Assembly (NCBI GenBank): GCA_015680685.1
Contig: MNCI01004050.1
Location: forward strand, 94,063-158,062
DNA from: Gnetum montanum
Lineage: Eukaryota > Streptophyta > Gnetopsida > Gnetales > Gnetaceae
Length of the DNA stretch: 64,000 nucleotides
Direction: 5' to 3'
Position numbers and translations under genes: made by a program. Positions 24,331 to 36,478 of this stretch are shown one piece after another; position 1 is the first letter of the stretch; every line of letters begins with the position of its first letter. The notes beneath the pieces were generated by a model, which saw only the letters and a list, made by a program, of their open reading frames with translations, made no database searches and had not been told where the DNA came from.

Positions 24331-25097
24331 TGATGAGCCATGATATCGCATTAGCCATGATATCACGTTAGTAGCCCGTTGCTAGTTCTATAAATAAGAG
24401 GTAGCTTTCCCTTATTTCTCAATTTAGAGCTAGACCCTTAGCTAAACTCTAGTAGTTTTACCATTCCATAGATAGAATAATTACCATGTGCCCACAATAG
24501 GAGTCTCAAAGTGAACAGATCTTTATTCGAGCAAATTGTACCTGAGCACACATATGTGTACAGCAATAAAGACAAACTTTTGATAAACCTTGTAGCATGT
24601 GGACAAAGCTAAATAGGATTTAATTATTGTTAAATGTTTAAATGCTTTCTTAGACAATTAATCTCTCTCAACCCTTGACTCTCCTAGTTAAGTGCATTCA
24701 GTATGACCGCTTCGAGCATGTGTGTAATGCTTGGTAACCCAGTAACGGGTAGTATTTGGTAATCCCAGTAGCGTTGCACTGGTTTAGGGTATGTGCAAAA
24801 AGTGGGAACAAATACTGGTGCTAGGACAATTAGAACTTAGTTAGCATATAGTTAGTCTCTTCATCCTTCCCTCTTAGCATAAGGCATTAAAAAGATAAAA
24901 GTTATAGAAATCATATACCTTAGACTTACTTAACCATACAACTGTGACAATACAAGTAAGTCTGGGAAGACAATGATTGATTAACCTTAAGTGTTCCATT
25001 AGGGTGCGTAAGCACTTAGTCCTCGGAGTTCAACTGGATCGCGTGTGAGACGCTCGTATTCATATGATTGAGTGTAGGGGTACCTCGCCACTCATCA
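24331..25097 (+). repeat. 3' LTR of D
   Basis: TGATGAGCCATGATATCGCA to CCACTCATCA, 767 bp, followed by TSD CATAT (25098-25102). It aligns with the 5' LTR throughout, with extra ATATCRCG motif sequence near its start. Confidence 0.9.
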
Positions 25098-25120
25098 CAT
25101 ATGATTACAAACATCATAGT

Positions 25121-26019
25121 TGATGAGTAGTAAGGTATCCCTATGCTCAACCATACGAATACGAGCGTCCATGAACGTCCAGTCGAATTCCAAGGACTAA
25201 GTGCTTATGCACCTTTGTGGAACAAGAATGGGTTGATAAATCATCGTCTTCCCAAGCTTACCTGTATGTCACAATTGTATGGTTAAGTAAACTTGAGACA
25301 TATGATTTTTATACTTTTTATGTTTTTATGTCTTGCTGCTAATAAGGGAGGAGAGAGATAACTAAGTAACTAATTTAATTTGACTACTTATTAACTAGGC
25401 TTTAACTGATCCTAATACCAGTATCCATTCTCAGTTGTCGTACACATCCTGAACTAGTGCAACACTACTGGGATTACCAANGAGTATCCATTCTCAGTTG
25501 TCGTACACATCCTGAACTAGTGCAACACTACTGGGATTACCAAACGCTAATCGTTATTGGGTTACCAAGTGTTACATGCATGCTCGAAGTGATCATACTG
25601 TGTGTGCATACTTAGGAGAGTTTTAGGGTGAGAGAGAATCATTAATTAACTAAGAAAAGCATTAAGTAATAGTAATTAACATTAATTAATCTATTTTCAA
25701 TGCTGCAAGGTTTATCACAAAGTTCATCTTCATTGCCGTACACAAGCTATGCTCAGGTACACAATGCTTGAATAAAGATCTGTTCACTTTATGACTCCTA
25801 CTGCGGGCATGCAGAAATAATTCAACTCTAAGAGGGAGAAAAGGTAAGAGTTTGGGTAAGGGACTAAGACTAACTATGCAAACCAAGTGCGCCTACCTCT
25901 TATTTATAGGCAACGAGCTAGGCCACAATATCATGTACGTGATATTGCATGGAAGGCCACAATATCGCGTACGTAATATCGTGGATGCAATATTTCGGAT
26001 GCGATATCACGGCTCATCA
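25121..26019 (-). repeat. 3' LTR of F
   Basis: On the plus strand it runs TGATGAGTAGTAAGG to ACGGCTCATCA. It contains a single N at 25481 flanked by a 61-bp exact duplication, so its true length is about 837 bp. The U3 end (25925-26010) has several AATATCGCGTACGTAATATCG-like palindromic units. Confidence 0.9.
25420..25543. other. Assembly duplication around single N at 25481
   Basis: Bases 25420-25480 and 25483-25543 are the same 61-bp string, ending GGGATTACCAA, separated by N and one extra base. This fits two contig ends that overlap but were joined without merging. Confidence 0.85.
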
Positions 26020-27860
26020 TACCCCCACAACTGAATGAAAACTCATCCTCGAGTTCCTTACAAAATATTGGGAAGGTATGAGATTATTGACTAAATGGGA
26101 ACTGACAACGATAGGGAATAACAGACTCAAAGTGCCCAGTGAATGGATCGAAAAACATATTACAACATTGGTGTTCACACCCTTTGTGGTGAACACTGTA
26201 CATGGATGACATCCAAACCTTCACTTGACAGCTTAAAGAGAAAGAGGAAGAAAAGAAAATGAGGCATGTTGCTACCAATGCCGAGGTTACGTCCTTCATT
26301 ATTTATTCATAGCCACGCGACCAGACTCGTTCTCGGCATAAATGTTCCATCTCTAATTTATCCCGAGTGCTTCCTCCTATTACAGTCCATAGTTTGTGTA
26401 ATTGCCATCTGCACACACAACACAGTCACAAATGAGCAAGGATAAGTAAGCCATAATGCAATTGATACCTTGCCTTGATATAAAGCGCATTGGCTGGGTT
26501 GTGATTATGGTAGAAACTAGGTTAGAGGTTTATTACTGATAACTACACAAGGTGTAGGGGTTAGGCAAGTAGTAGAATGGAGAAATTGAAAAAATTTGTG
26601 CTAGGGCCCCCACGACTAAGAGTGAACCTCCGGTAGCAATAAGATGAAAAAATATAAGGAACAAGAAAGATGGGAAAAATAACAACGATAATGCCAATAA
26701 AGTGGATGTCAAAGATGAGAATGAAATGATAAATGGTTGATTGCAGAGAATGTTTAAGGAAAAGAACTTAACAATTGCACCAAAAAGGAATGCCAATGGG
26801 TCCTCCCCAAAGTAGGCTCATGCCCTTTATGCCCTGACAAATCCATAAACCAAAGAGTCTGTAGGCTCTAGGAATGTCATTTGGAAGCAAGAGTTAAAAA
26901 ACTTACCTACAAGAATTTACCAAGGAAAAATAATGCATCAACCAAGATATGGACTAATCATAAAATCGGAAATGAGGTGGAAAATGGTAAGAAAGATGGA
27001 GAGTAGAAATGGAATGGAATCCCAAGAGCAAAGTTGTGTAAAGTCCCTTGTGTATGTCATGGTTAATGTGACTGAGTAGAACTCATTCCAAATCTAGACT
27101 CAAACCAACCACACCCAGTGACCTTGCATCAATACACTTGGCCAATCCATCATCTTGAAGCAATAAGAATGCCTCCACAAAGAGTGACCACCATCCCAAG
27201 GAGAGCGAGATGGAGAAGCAGGAAGCAAGAAAGGGTCTTAGTTAGAGGGAACCTTCAAGCATGGGTAACATGTCTTTCCAGTGCCATAACTAGTGCTTAT
27301 AGCTCATATTGCTTTATTATGTCTAAGGGGTGTGCTTTTAATTCCCACTTTTCTCTATTTTTTTTGTGTGAGAATCACACCATGCAAAGACTTATTTTTA
27401 TTCATTCAGCTTCCTGATATTTGATCGATGACAGAATGGTGGAAAAACTAAGAAAAAGCATCCAAAGACCCAAGAGAATGGCCAGCACAAATGCATCAAA
27501 TCCCCTTGAAGTCACACCCTTTTCAACCATTGAGTCCTTCCTTTAGTTTGAAAAATACCAAGCCACCAATTTATTAAGAAGTTGATTAGAAAAAAGGGAC
27601 TATACAGTTCCAAGCCAAGGGAGACCACAGAGTTGAATGAATGAATGCACAACGTGGACTTATTGCCTGTTTTATCAAAAGAACTATATCATAATATCAG
27701 CATCATAATTCAGAGGTAAAAACCAAACATTAGCAATCAATAGTATATAATTTAATCCACCATCAGGAGCACTTATTGTATGATGAATGAAAGTAAATCA
27801 ACCAAACAAAGAAATAGTAAAAATATGCATGATGGTATAAAACAAAAACAAAAATAAAAA
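26020..27860 (-). other. 3' non-coding region and PPT of F
   Basis: The PPT (CCCCCA on the plus strand) adjoins the LTR at 26020. The region between integrase and LTR shares landmarks with D and with E 57540-59130. Additional PPT-like C tracts followed by ACGACTAAG or ACGACTGAG lie at 26606-26620 and 27932-27949. The short ORFs are not conserved. Confidence 0.8.
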
Positions 27861-30800
27861 AGATTAAAGAAATGTGTAAAACAAAAAATACAAAAAGGGT
27901 TGAGGGCCTAGAATGGTTGGCATGTGGCCATCTCCCCCACGACTGAGTTGGAAGGAGGAGATCTGAAATAGCGAGCAAGGTTGTCCACCAACAGAGGTAG
28001 TATGAGTACTGGCTATTCTAAGCTCATGGAAAGGTTTGGTTTGTTGGACATTGACCAACAGTTTCTTATCCGAGCTCTCAGGTTTGTATATCATCATGGC
28101 CCTTGAAAAAAAAGTTGCATGAATGACATAAGGTCCTTCCCACAGCATTTGAAATTTGGTACGTTGTGGCACATGTGTGGGATTCTAGTAGAGAACGTTA
28201 TCTCCCTGTTGATATTTAAATTTTCTAATTCTTAGGTCATGACATTGTTTATTGAAGGCCTTGTGCAATTTGTTAGATGACAGGGTGGCCAATCGGTTCT
28301 CATCTAGCAGGTTAAGGGTCATCAACCGTTGTTTTTGTGCTAGATCGAGGTCAAGGTTGAGGTCACATGCCGTGGATAGTGTACGGAGCTTAGTTTGAAT
28401 GGGAAGCGTTGGTAATTTACCGTATACTAACTCATAGGGAGAGTAGCCTATAGAGAGTTTCCATGTGGAGCGGTATACCCAAAGAGCATTGTTCAGTTTA
28501 GTGCTCCAGTCTCGCCTAAACTTGCTCATGGTTCTTATCAAGATCTTCATAATCTCCCTATTGGTGACTTTGNCCATGGTTCTTATCAAGATCTTCATAA
28601 TCTCCCTATTGGTGACTTTGGCTTGATCATATGCTTGGGGGTGATATGGTATAGTCAGTTTGTGCTCAACCCCTAAGCATTGCATTAATTTTCAAAAAGT
28701 CCCACCTATGAAATGTGTACCATTGTCTGAAATAAGTGCACAAGGCACACCAAACCTATTTATGATTTGTTGTTGAACAAATCGTGCAGTTGTAGATGAT
28801 GTACAATCCTTAATAGCAGCTAATTTTGCCCATTTTGTAAGGTAATCAACGACAACAATAATATAAGCTTTTCCATTGGACATTGGTGTAATCAGCCCTA
28901 TAAAATCAATTCCCCAAATGTCAAAGGGTTCAAAAGGTTGAATCTATTGTTGCAGACCCTCATTCTAGTAGTCATCCCCCATCACGTTGATAGCACTCAC
29001 AAGATTGGACGAAATGATGGGCGCCCTGGAACAATGTAGGCCAATAATATCCTGCAAGCAATATCTTAATGGTTGTTTGTCTCTCAACGTAATGAACTCC
29101 ACAAGGACCCTCACGAGTGTCTTGGAGAACTCACAGTTGATCTACATCGGGAACACACCATCGGACCAAGCCATCAGGACATACTTTGTAAAGTTGCCCA
29201 TTGATTTCATTAAAATACTTGGCTTGGTGAAAAAACTGTTGTTTCTTTCTAGTGTTAAACCCTTGTGGTGTTTGTTGTGCAAGGAGATAAGTGAGAATTC
29301 TACTATACTAGTTTGTCTCCGTGGTTAATTAATTATTCACTACACTTGCAAAGAGAAGTTCATTTTGGAAATAATTAGAAATTGAATACTCATCCTCTTT
29401 GTTGTCCCATCGCAACCAAGATAAATGATCAGCAACTACGTTCTCAGTGCCTTTACAATCGATCATCATAAGATTGAACTCTTGTAAGATTATAAGCCAT
29501 CGTATTATGCAAGAGCTTACCATTGGTTTATTCATTAGGAACCTTATTGCACTATGATCCTTGTGTATGAATACCTTATAGTCCAAGACATAGTGCCTAA
29601 ATTTTTCTAGTGCAAACACTACAACCATTAATTCTTTCTCTGTTGTAGTGTAGTTAAGTTGTGCACTAGCAATACTTCTACTTGCACAGTGGATGTAATA
29701 AGGATGTTTTTGATCATCTAACTGTGTAAGTATAGCTCCTAAAGCATAGTTGGATGCCTTAGTCATTATGTAGAATGACCTAGACTAGTTAGGAGCTTAT
29801 ATGATAGGTGTTTCTACTAGCTTCTTTTTTAAAGTTTGGAAAGCTAGTTCGCATTCCCTGGTCCATTCGAAAGGTACGTCCTTTTTCATTAGTTTAACCA
29901 ATGATTTTGCAACCTTTGAAAAGTTCTTAATAAACCTTATGTAGTAGCCAATGTGTCCAAGGAATGATCATATATCTTTTATAGTTTCTGGTTGACAAGT
30001 AATTCCTTGAATAACTTTGATCTTTTCGGGGTCCACGTCTATCCTTGTTTGTGAGATTTTATGCCCTAGTACAACACCTTCTTGGACCATCAAATGACGC
30101 TTTTCCAGTTGGGCCTTAAATTGGTTTCTACACATTGTTTTAATACTTTCTCTAATCGATCTAAGGCTTGATCAAAGTTTGCTCTATAGGTGGAGAAGTC
30201 GTCCATGAAGACCTCTGCACCGTTTCCTATCTGCTACTGGAATATGCTTAGAACTAATCATTGAAACATTACAAGGGCATTGCACTAGCCAAACGACATC
30301 TATTTGTATGCAAATGTTCCCCAGGGACTGATGAACATAGTCTTGGCTTGGTCTTCTAGGGCTATTTGTATTTGGTTGTACCCACTATACCCATCCAGAA
30401 AACTATAGTAGCGATGCCCTGTGATGGTGTCTAAGACTTGGTCAACGAATGGCAATGGAAAGTGGTCCTTGAATGTTGCCATATTTAGTAGCCTGAAATC
30501 TATGCACACCCTCTATTTGCCTCCTTTTTTGGGCACTATAACTAAGGGGCTAACTCATTCACTATCAGCAATGGGGTAGATGAACCTAGCTTTTAGAAGC
30601 TGTTCAATTTCTTCCTTAACTACTTGCTTCAGCTTTGGGTTCAATCACCTCTACGGTTGTCTTTGAGGCTTCATGTAGGTGTTGGTGTAAATTCTATGTT
30701 GGCATATCCTAGGATCTATTCCAATTAATTCAGGATATGACCAAGTGAAGACTTTCAACCATTTATTTATTACCTTCAGCAGTCTTTCTTTATGTTGAGG

Positions 30801-31030
30801 AGCAAGCTTCACGTTAATAATTACTAGTTTTCCATTTTTAAGAAACATGTATTCCATATCGGTGGGCAATGGTTTTAGCTCAAGGGGCTCTTGCTTAAAC
30901 TTATCAGGGATTTCCAACTTCCCCCAGTTGATATTTTCAAGGTCAAGACTTTCAAGTTGGCGATGGACTTGCTCTAATGTGTCTATGCTATCGATGTAAG
31001 TGCAAGTCAAACCCTCAATTGGTTCCATGC
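27860..31030 (-). pseudogene. pol of F (RT, RNase H, integrase), degenerate
   Basis: Read leftward. The pre-RT linker is at 31028-30651 and RT at 30509-30000 (MCIDFRLLNMATFKDHFPLP, FLDGYSGYNQIQIA, then FMDDF in the active site). RNase H lies at 29766-29329 (TKASNYALGAILTQL, HKDHSAIRFL, GTENVVADHLSWL). The integrase zinc part is at about 29100-28930 and its core at 28883-28185 (VVDYLTKWAKLAAI, SDNGTHF, catalytic-Glu region near 28640). The C-terminal part (MLWEGPYVIH) runs to 27960. Only one RNase H domain is seen, unlike A, B and C. Stops occur between these pieces, and an assembly duplication interrupts integrase at 28573. Confidence 0.9.
28527..28620. other. Assembly duplication around single N at 28573
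   Basis: Bases 28527-28572 and 28575-28620 carry the same 46-bp string (CATGGTTCTTATCAAG to GGTGACTTTG) on both sides of N. The apparent repeat of integrase residues around EIMKILIRTM is therefore probably artificial. Confidence 0.85.
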
Positions 31031-31116
31031 ATATAGTTGAACTGCTCTCTTGATCAGTTGTTAGCCACTGGGTGCCTTCCTATCTTGTGGCTGCTGCATA
31101 TAGGCATCTTTGTATA

Positions 31117-31596
31117 TCAATCACTTGTGCACACTGATTGCATGTAGGCAATGTTAAATGTTGTACAAAGCATGACTTCTGACCCTGTGTCACTGTATGC
31201 GATGCATGGAACTTTCTTCTTCTTGATCTTTCCAAATGTATTTTCCTTTGATATTTCCAAGGAAAGATCATGGATTCCTAGGCACGCATCAATTGTGCTT
31301 AGCCATGCTCTTCCCATTATGATTGGGAAGTCCCCCTTATTGTTGTTTACTTGAATCACTAGGAAGTCAGCTGGATACAACCACCCACAAATAGTGGTGA
31401 CAATGTCCTCCACTAGTCCCAACGGGATAGTGATGGACTGGTCGACCAACTCTAAATGAATGTTACTCTTTTTTAGCGGAGGTAGGTTCCAGGCCTTGTA
31501 CATTTCTTGAGAAATCAAGTTGAAACCAGAACCTGAATCCAAAAGAGCTTTGCATGGCTCATTTCCAATAATTTGTAGATATATTAGAGGACTCAC
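31117..31596 (-). pseudogene. Protease of F
   Basis: The retropepsin active site is in ALLDSGSGFNLISQEMYKAW, about residues 18-37 of this reading. The second motif IIMGRAWLS is about 70 residues later and aligns with D 21830-22110. This 159-codon stretch is open, but it sits between broken gag and pol. The enzyme would cleave the Gag-Pol precursor. Confidence 0.85.
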
Positions 31597-31599
31597 AAA

Positions 31600-34227
31600 A
31601 TTAGAGAATTTCCTAGGAAGATGGTCATCTTTTATTCAATTGATAACGACATGAGTTAACATGACTGTATGTGTTGAGCATGGTTTTTGGGTTGAAGGGA
31701 GCTCTGAAGTTTTGATTGGTAATGAGGTGTCTAAAGGATTAGCTTCTTGTGGTTGCAAGGGCTTAGTTGGACTGTTGGTTCTAAAGAAAGGTCTTTTTTC
31801 ATGCGGTTGTTAGAATCAACAGTAGGTTGAGCGTTAATAGCCCTTGTGGCGTTACGTTGCTGTGGCTGGGTAGGGAGTTCACCTTGCATAGTTGGAGTAG
31901 GTGGTAATAGAGTTAAGGATGGAAGAGGTATAACTTGATGAGAAGGATGGTATGTTTGTGGAACATCGCCCCTAGGAGAAGGAGTCCTATAATACTCATG
32001 AGCTTGGTAGTGAGGTTGAGGAGTAATGTGACCAGTAGAGTCACATGGAGAGATTGGCTATTACACGTAATATCCATACATGTCAAGTTTCCAGTAAGGA
32101 TACTATTGCCTTGGTGGTGGCATTCCCCATGATTGTGGGTACTTCCATTGTTGATACTGCTCGATTGGTTGTGGTGGAGTTCCACTTGGATAATACATTA
32201 AGCGTTGGTGGAACTGTCTTGAGTTACCTTAAGGATAAGGTAACCTTTGGGGTGTTTGCCTTCTATTTAATTGTGGGTTAAGTGCATACACCCCAGACTC
32301 CTACATATGTGAGATTATAGGGCAACATCTCTTAGGATGGTCATATTAGCATATCTCACATCCACTATCATTGTCCGTATCTAAATTCACAACCTCCTTG
32401 ATGATGGCAACTTTGCCCTTACCCTTGTTACATGCATGTTCAATTTCTCTCTTTTTTCTTTTTTCATGATCACTACCTTGCTCTCTAGACTCCTCTACTA
32501 TTTTAAGAATAATTTGAAATCTATCATTTAGGGAATCCCACATTTGGTCTACCTTTGCTGATACTTTCAATGCTAATTTTTGGATAGGCAAGGTTTTCCT
32601 ATTCACCATTTCTTCAAGTGGTGACTCTTCTTCATCCATACAAAATCTTACTCCCCTCTTTTGGAGGGAAGGATCTTTATTATATTCCTCCACACTCTCT
32701 CTTTTCCTTAGCTCACCTTCTTCTTTAGCAACTTGCTCTAATAATCTTTGAACTTGATGGGTCCTAAGCTCAAATAGCCTCCCTTGGGCATGCGTCCCAA
32801 AGGTTCTTCGCATTTCATGCCTAAGCCCATCTATGAGATGGCATAGTTGATCCCTCTACGAATGACCATGGCTAGGAGAACGATGTAACAATGCATAATA
32901 GTGGCCCATAGCAGTATCCAAGGATTCATGGCCTCCTTGTTTCCATCCTTGGATTTTCTTTCAAGGTTGGACACTCTAGAGTACGTTTGGTACTTATTGT
33001 TGAACAATTCTAACGTGGTACTCCACCTACAAATGGATTTTAGTTCTAAGGACCAGTACCAACTCTTCGCTTCTTTGACTAGTGTCCTTGGGAACAACTT
33101 AAGTTTTTGCCATTTTCTTTTTATGTTTTGTAAGGCACATGCACCATGAAATGCTTGTAGATGATTTTAAAGATCAGCGTTGTACCCCCTTTCGAATCGT
33201 GGGATGTTATTCATTTCTAATCTCTTGATCCTACTATCTTTTTGGTGCCTTGTTGGGATTCTAACAGCCTCAGTTATGTCTAGCATACTTCAAGTAGCGA
33301 GTAGTAGTTCATCGTGATCATCTCTTCTGTGGCGTCTATGATGCCCATGTTGTTCCCTAGTCTCCCTTCTTTCACAGTGTGTTTCTCTAGAGTGCCCTCG
33401 TCCCCTTTCTCAACTATTTTGTCTACGACTCCCATTTCGCTTACCCTTATCCTCATGGTCTTTTTCTTTATGACTGCATCTAGATCCTAAAGGAGAGGGT
33501 GAAGGAGATGATGAAGGTGAAGAAGAAGGAGGACCATCATCATGTCGACGCTTGCTTCCTTCTCTTCGGTGGTTGTGACCCTGATTGCAGTTACGATCAG
33601 AATGTCCATCTTTGTCATGTGTTCATGTTCCTTTTTTAGGCCCTTTATGTCTATTGGTACCAAAATTTGAGTTATGGATAGTTGAGTAGAGATTCTGATA
33701 CCCAAGCCCTTGACCGAAGTCAACGAGAGGAACATCATTACGTGGTCGACTGCTTGAGGTAGGTTCATCACCCTCATTTTCGCTTAGGACATGTGGGACA
33801 TTCTGTGACAACTTTCCTTTCATGAATTCATGACGTCTCTCCTATTGTAAATTCCTTTAATGTTGTGCCTCCGTGGGTTGATACTCTCTCGAGTCATGAT
33901 CATGCACAATGTACTCTGTGTGTAAGTGCTGCATACCAATTCATGTGAGATCATGAAGAAGCATGCTCGAGATAGAGTGATCAGGATGTAATACTATGTT
34001 ACCTTCTAAATCTCGCCAACGTAGTTGTTCATCCTAGTGGAGGATAAAGGTAAAGTTTGGTACATATTGATCAGGATGAACATATACCACACGAAACTAT
34101 TGAGGGACCGGGGGATTATCATGTGTAGTATGCCTCCGATTGTTCCTTGTATCAGACCTAGGTGATGAAACACTTTCATACAAAGAAGGAGCCATGATTG
34201 TCTATTTATTATGATTGTTCGTTCCAA
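31600..34227 (-). pseudogene. gag and linker of F, degenerate
   Basis: Read from about 34227 leftward. The N-terminal part (34227-34006) is followed by a charged region at 33823-33487 (MKGKLSQNVPHVLSENEGDE). The capsid-like region is at 33200-32800 (LFNNKYQTYSRVSNLERKSK) and a helical part at 32813-32346. A Cys/His element resembling a zinc knuckle (GCEIC, then YDH and CC) is at about 32340. A Pro/Gln-rich linker follows to 31600. It shares residues with D gag and has multiple stops. Confidence 0.82.
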
Positions 34228-34272
34228 TGATGTGGAAGATTTCCTATGTTCTGGTTAGCGCGCAAACAACAA

Positions 34273-34292
34273 AGTCCCCAGCAATGGTTCCA
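34273..34292 (-). promoter_or_regulatory. Primer binding site of F
   Basis: The minus strand reads TGGAACCATTGCTGGGGACT, directly internal to the 5' LTR that starts at 34294. It is the same site as in D with three changes. Confidence 0.85.
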
Positions 34293-34293
34293 A

Positions 34294-34635
34294 TGATGAG
34301 CGATGAGATATCCCTACGCTCAACCATACAAATACGAGCATCCATGCACAATTCAGTTGAATTCTAAGGACTAAGTGCTTATGCGCCTTTGTAGAACAAG
34401 AATGGGTTGATCAATCGTTGTCTTCCCAAGCTTACTTGTATGTCATGATTGTATGGTTAAGTAAACTTGAGGCATATTATTTTTATACTTTTTTGTGCTT
34501 TTATGTATTACTACTAATAAGGGAGGAGATAGATAACTAAGTAACTAATTTAATTTGACTACTTATTAACTAGGCTCTAAGTGATCCTAACATTAGTATC
34601 CTTTTTCACTTGTTGTACACATCCTGAACTAGTGC
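34294..34635 (-). repeat. 5' LTR of F, left piece
   Basis: Plus-strand TGATGAGCGATGAGATATCC onward aligns with 25121-25460. It breaks at GAACTAGTGC, where C inserted. The uninterrupted 25451-25470 region (GAACTAGTGCAACACTACTG) is the empty-site equivalent. Confidence 0.9.
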
Positions 34636-36018
34636 TGAAACACCACAAAATTTTGAGCTTAGTACTTTTCCAACAAGAATCAAGCTAAGTCACGATGCTC
34701 CCCAGCATGACTAAAGCTTGAGGGCCCCACAGACAGCTTCAAGCAGAGTCGAGCTCAACGAGGAGCAGTTCCTTGGGACCCGCCGACGACCACGACAACA
34801 TATGCTATTAAACATGGTAACTTCGGAGATTAAAATACTTAGTCTTCACTAAGTATACATTCTCAGCGTATACGCCCAAGTTTGCATTCACAGCGTACAC
34901 GCCTCACATGTACGCTCAGCATGTATGACTGAGGTATATGTCCGGCATTCAACCCCCGAAGATGGCATGGAAATAGCATTTCAGAGCAAGATTTGGTACA
35001 AGGCATCAACTCACACGAATAGAGCAATTATCAGATGTTGACATCGTGCATCCTAGAGTCTATACGTTGAGCATGTACATCCTACACGTCCAACGTATAC
35101 GCCCAACATACACAGCGTATATGTCCAACGTATACGCCCAGCGGACACAACATATATGCCGAGCGTATACGCCCAGCAGACACAGCGTATACACCTAGCA
35201 TGTACAAAGTATCAAATCAAGGTCAATCGAGCTGAACATCTACAGGAAGCATCTTCATGACATCCGAATTCAAATCTGAAGGACGAATGACTTCTTCTAT
35301 TCTGATCAAGTTTGTACGCCGAGGTCACATGTCTAGCATGTATACGTTGACGTATAGCAGTATACGCTGGTGTACAGCACGCTGTATACTTGTAAATTTT
35401 ATTCTTTCGCACTCGATCAACGTGCCACATGTCACTCAACCCGAGTTTAATGACTAAACCTATATAAAAACCCCAATTTTTCATTAGATCGGTGTGGGCA
35501 ATTTTGAACAAACCAGAGACGCTGAGAAACCAGAGCAAAAACCCTATACGCTAGACCTCGACCTTGCACACTGAGCATACAGCTTTTACGCTGTGCTTGC
35601 AGTTGAACCTAGCATACAGTCATCCCTGCATTCACCGAGGCTATTCGTCTGCCTTGTGTCAGAGTCACAACTGCGTTAGACCGTTGCATTGTAACTCTCA
35701 TTTTGCAATAATATTGCTACATTTCTCTACTAAAATCTATTACAGTTTTTCATTCATTGTTGCATGTTTACTATTTACACTCTTATACGTTTACGCTCTA
35801 TTTTACATTCGTTATGCCGTTTACATATAACCCAACGTATAACATATTGGTGTACGTTCGGGGAAATCCTTGCCTGATTCGCGTGCATACCATTCAAGGT
35901 ACTCTGCCTTCGTAATTCCAGCTTGCCCTCAAGTGAAGGTAGGGTCTTTTGTGCGTGTCCAAAGATCTCCAGGTTTCTGTTTCATTCCAGCCGGAGACCG
36001 CCGATTTCGGACGATACA
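34636..36018 (+). repeat. 5' LTR of C
   Basis: TGAAACACCACAAAATTTTG to GGACGATACA, 1383 bp. U3 has AGCGTATACGCCCAGC-type motifs at 34865-35400. The TATA-like CTATATAAAAACCCC is near 35459. It differs from the 3' LTR by scattered transitions and small indels. Confidence 0.93.
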
Positions 36019-36023
36019 GAAAA

Positions 36024-36041
36024 TGGCGCTAGAAGGAGGGC
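36024..36041 (+). promoter_or_regulatory. Primer binding site of C
   Basis: TGGCGCTAGAAGGAGGGC begins five bases after the LTR end. It has the TGGCGC start usual for a tRNA 3' end complement. I cannot name the tRNA. Confidence 0.75.
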
Positions 36042-36059
36042 CAAAAACTGCTTAAAAGT

Positions 36060-36430
36060 TACTGTGCCTTAGAACTCCTAGCGTCTACGCTGTTGAGTAT
36101 ACGCTGACCCTGTCTGCAAGAAATCCCAGCGTCTACATTGCTGAGTATATGCTGACCCTGTTTGCAAAATTCCCAGCGTCTACGCTGCTAAGTTTACATT
36201 GACTTTGTTTACAAAACTCCTAGTGTCTACGCTGCTGACGTATACGCTGCACGCTCTACGCTGTAGACTCTATCTACACTGTTGACGTATACGCTGCACA
36301 CTATACGCTGACTCTGTCTGCGCTGTAGACGTATACGCTGCACACTGTACGGTGACTCTGTCTGTGCTGCAGACTGTACGATGACTCTGTCTACGCTGTA
36401 GACTCTGTCTACGCTGCTCACGTACCAAGC
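36060..36430 (+). repeat. Leader motif array of C (TACGCTGCTGACGTATACGCTG)
   Basis: This lies between PBS and gag. Ten or more units combine CTACGCTG with GTATACGCTG, separated by ACTCTGTCTG-like spacers. The core TATACGCTG is half of the palindrome AGCGTATACGCT seen in U3 and at 45061-45480. Confidence 0.85.
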
Positions 36431-36478
36431 ATACTAGTTTCATACCCCTTCACTGTATCGTATTCTCAACCATTCATC

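Larger units (their letters stand above)
18332..25097 (+). mobile_element. Athila-type element D, gag-protease only
   Basis: Two LTRs (18332-19084 and 24331-25097) bracket a PBS, gag, protease, a 616-base N gap and 3' UTR, followed by a PPT. The 5-bp TSD CATAT is perfect. After the gap the sequence is already 3' UTR, matching the reverse complement of F at about 27480-27610. RT and integrase are therefore absent unless the true gap is far longer than the Ns. The LTRs differ mostly by scattered transitions, so D is old. Confidence 0.9.

Noticed and set aside
35212-36055. ORFs in the C 5' LTR
   Set aside because: Frames are not maintained between the two LTRs of C or in A; their length comes from repeated TACGC motifs.
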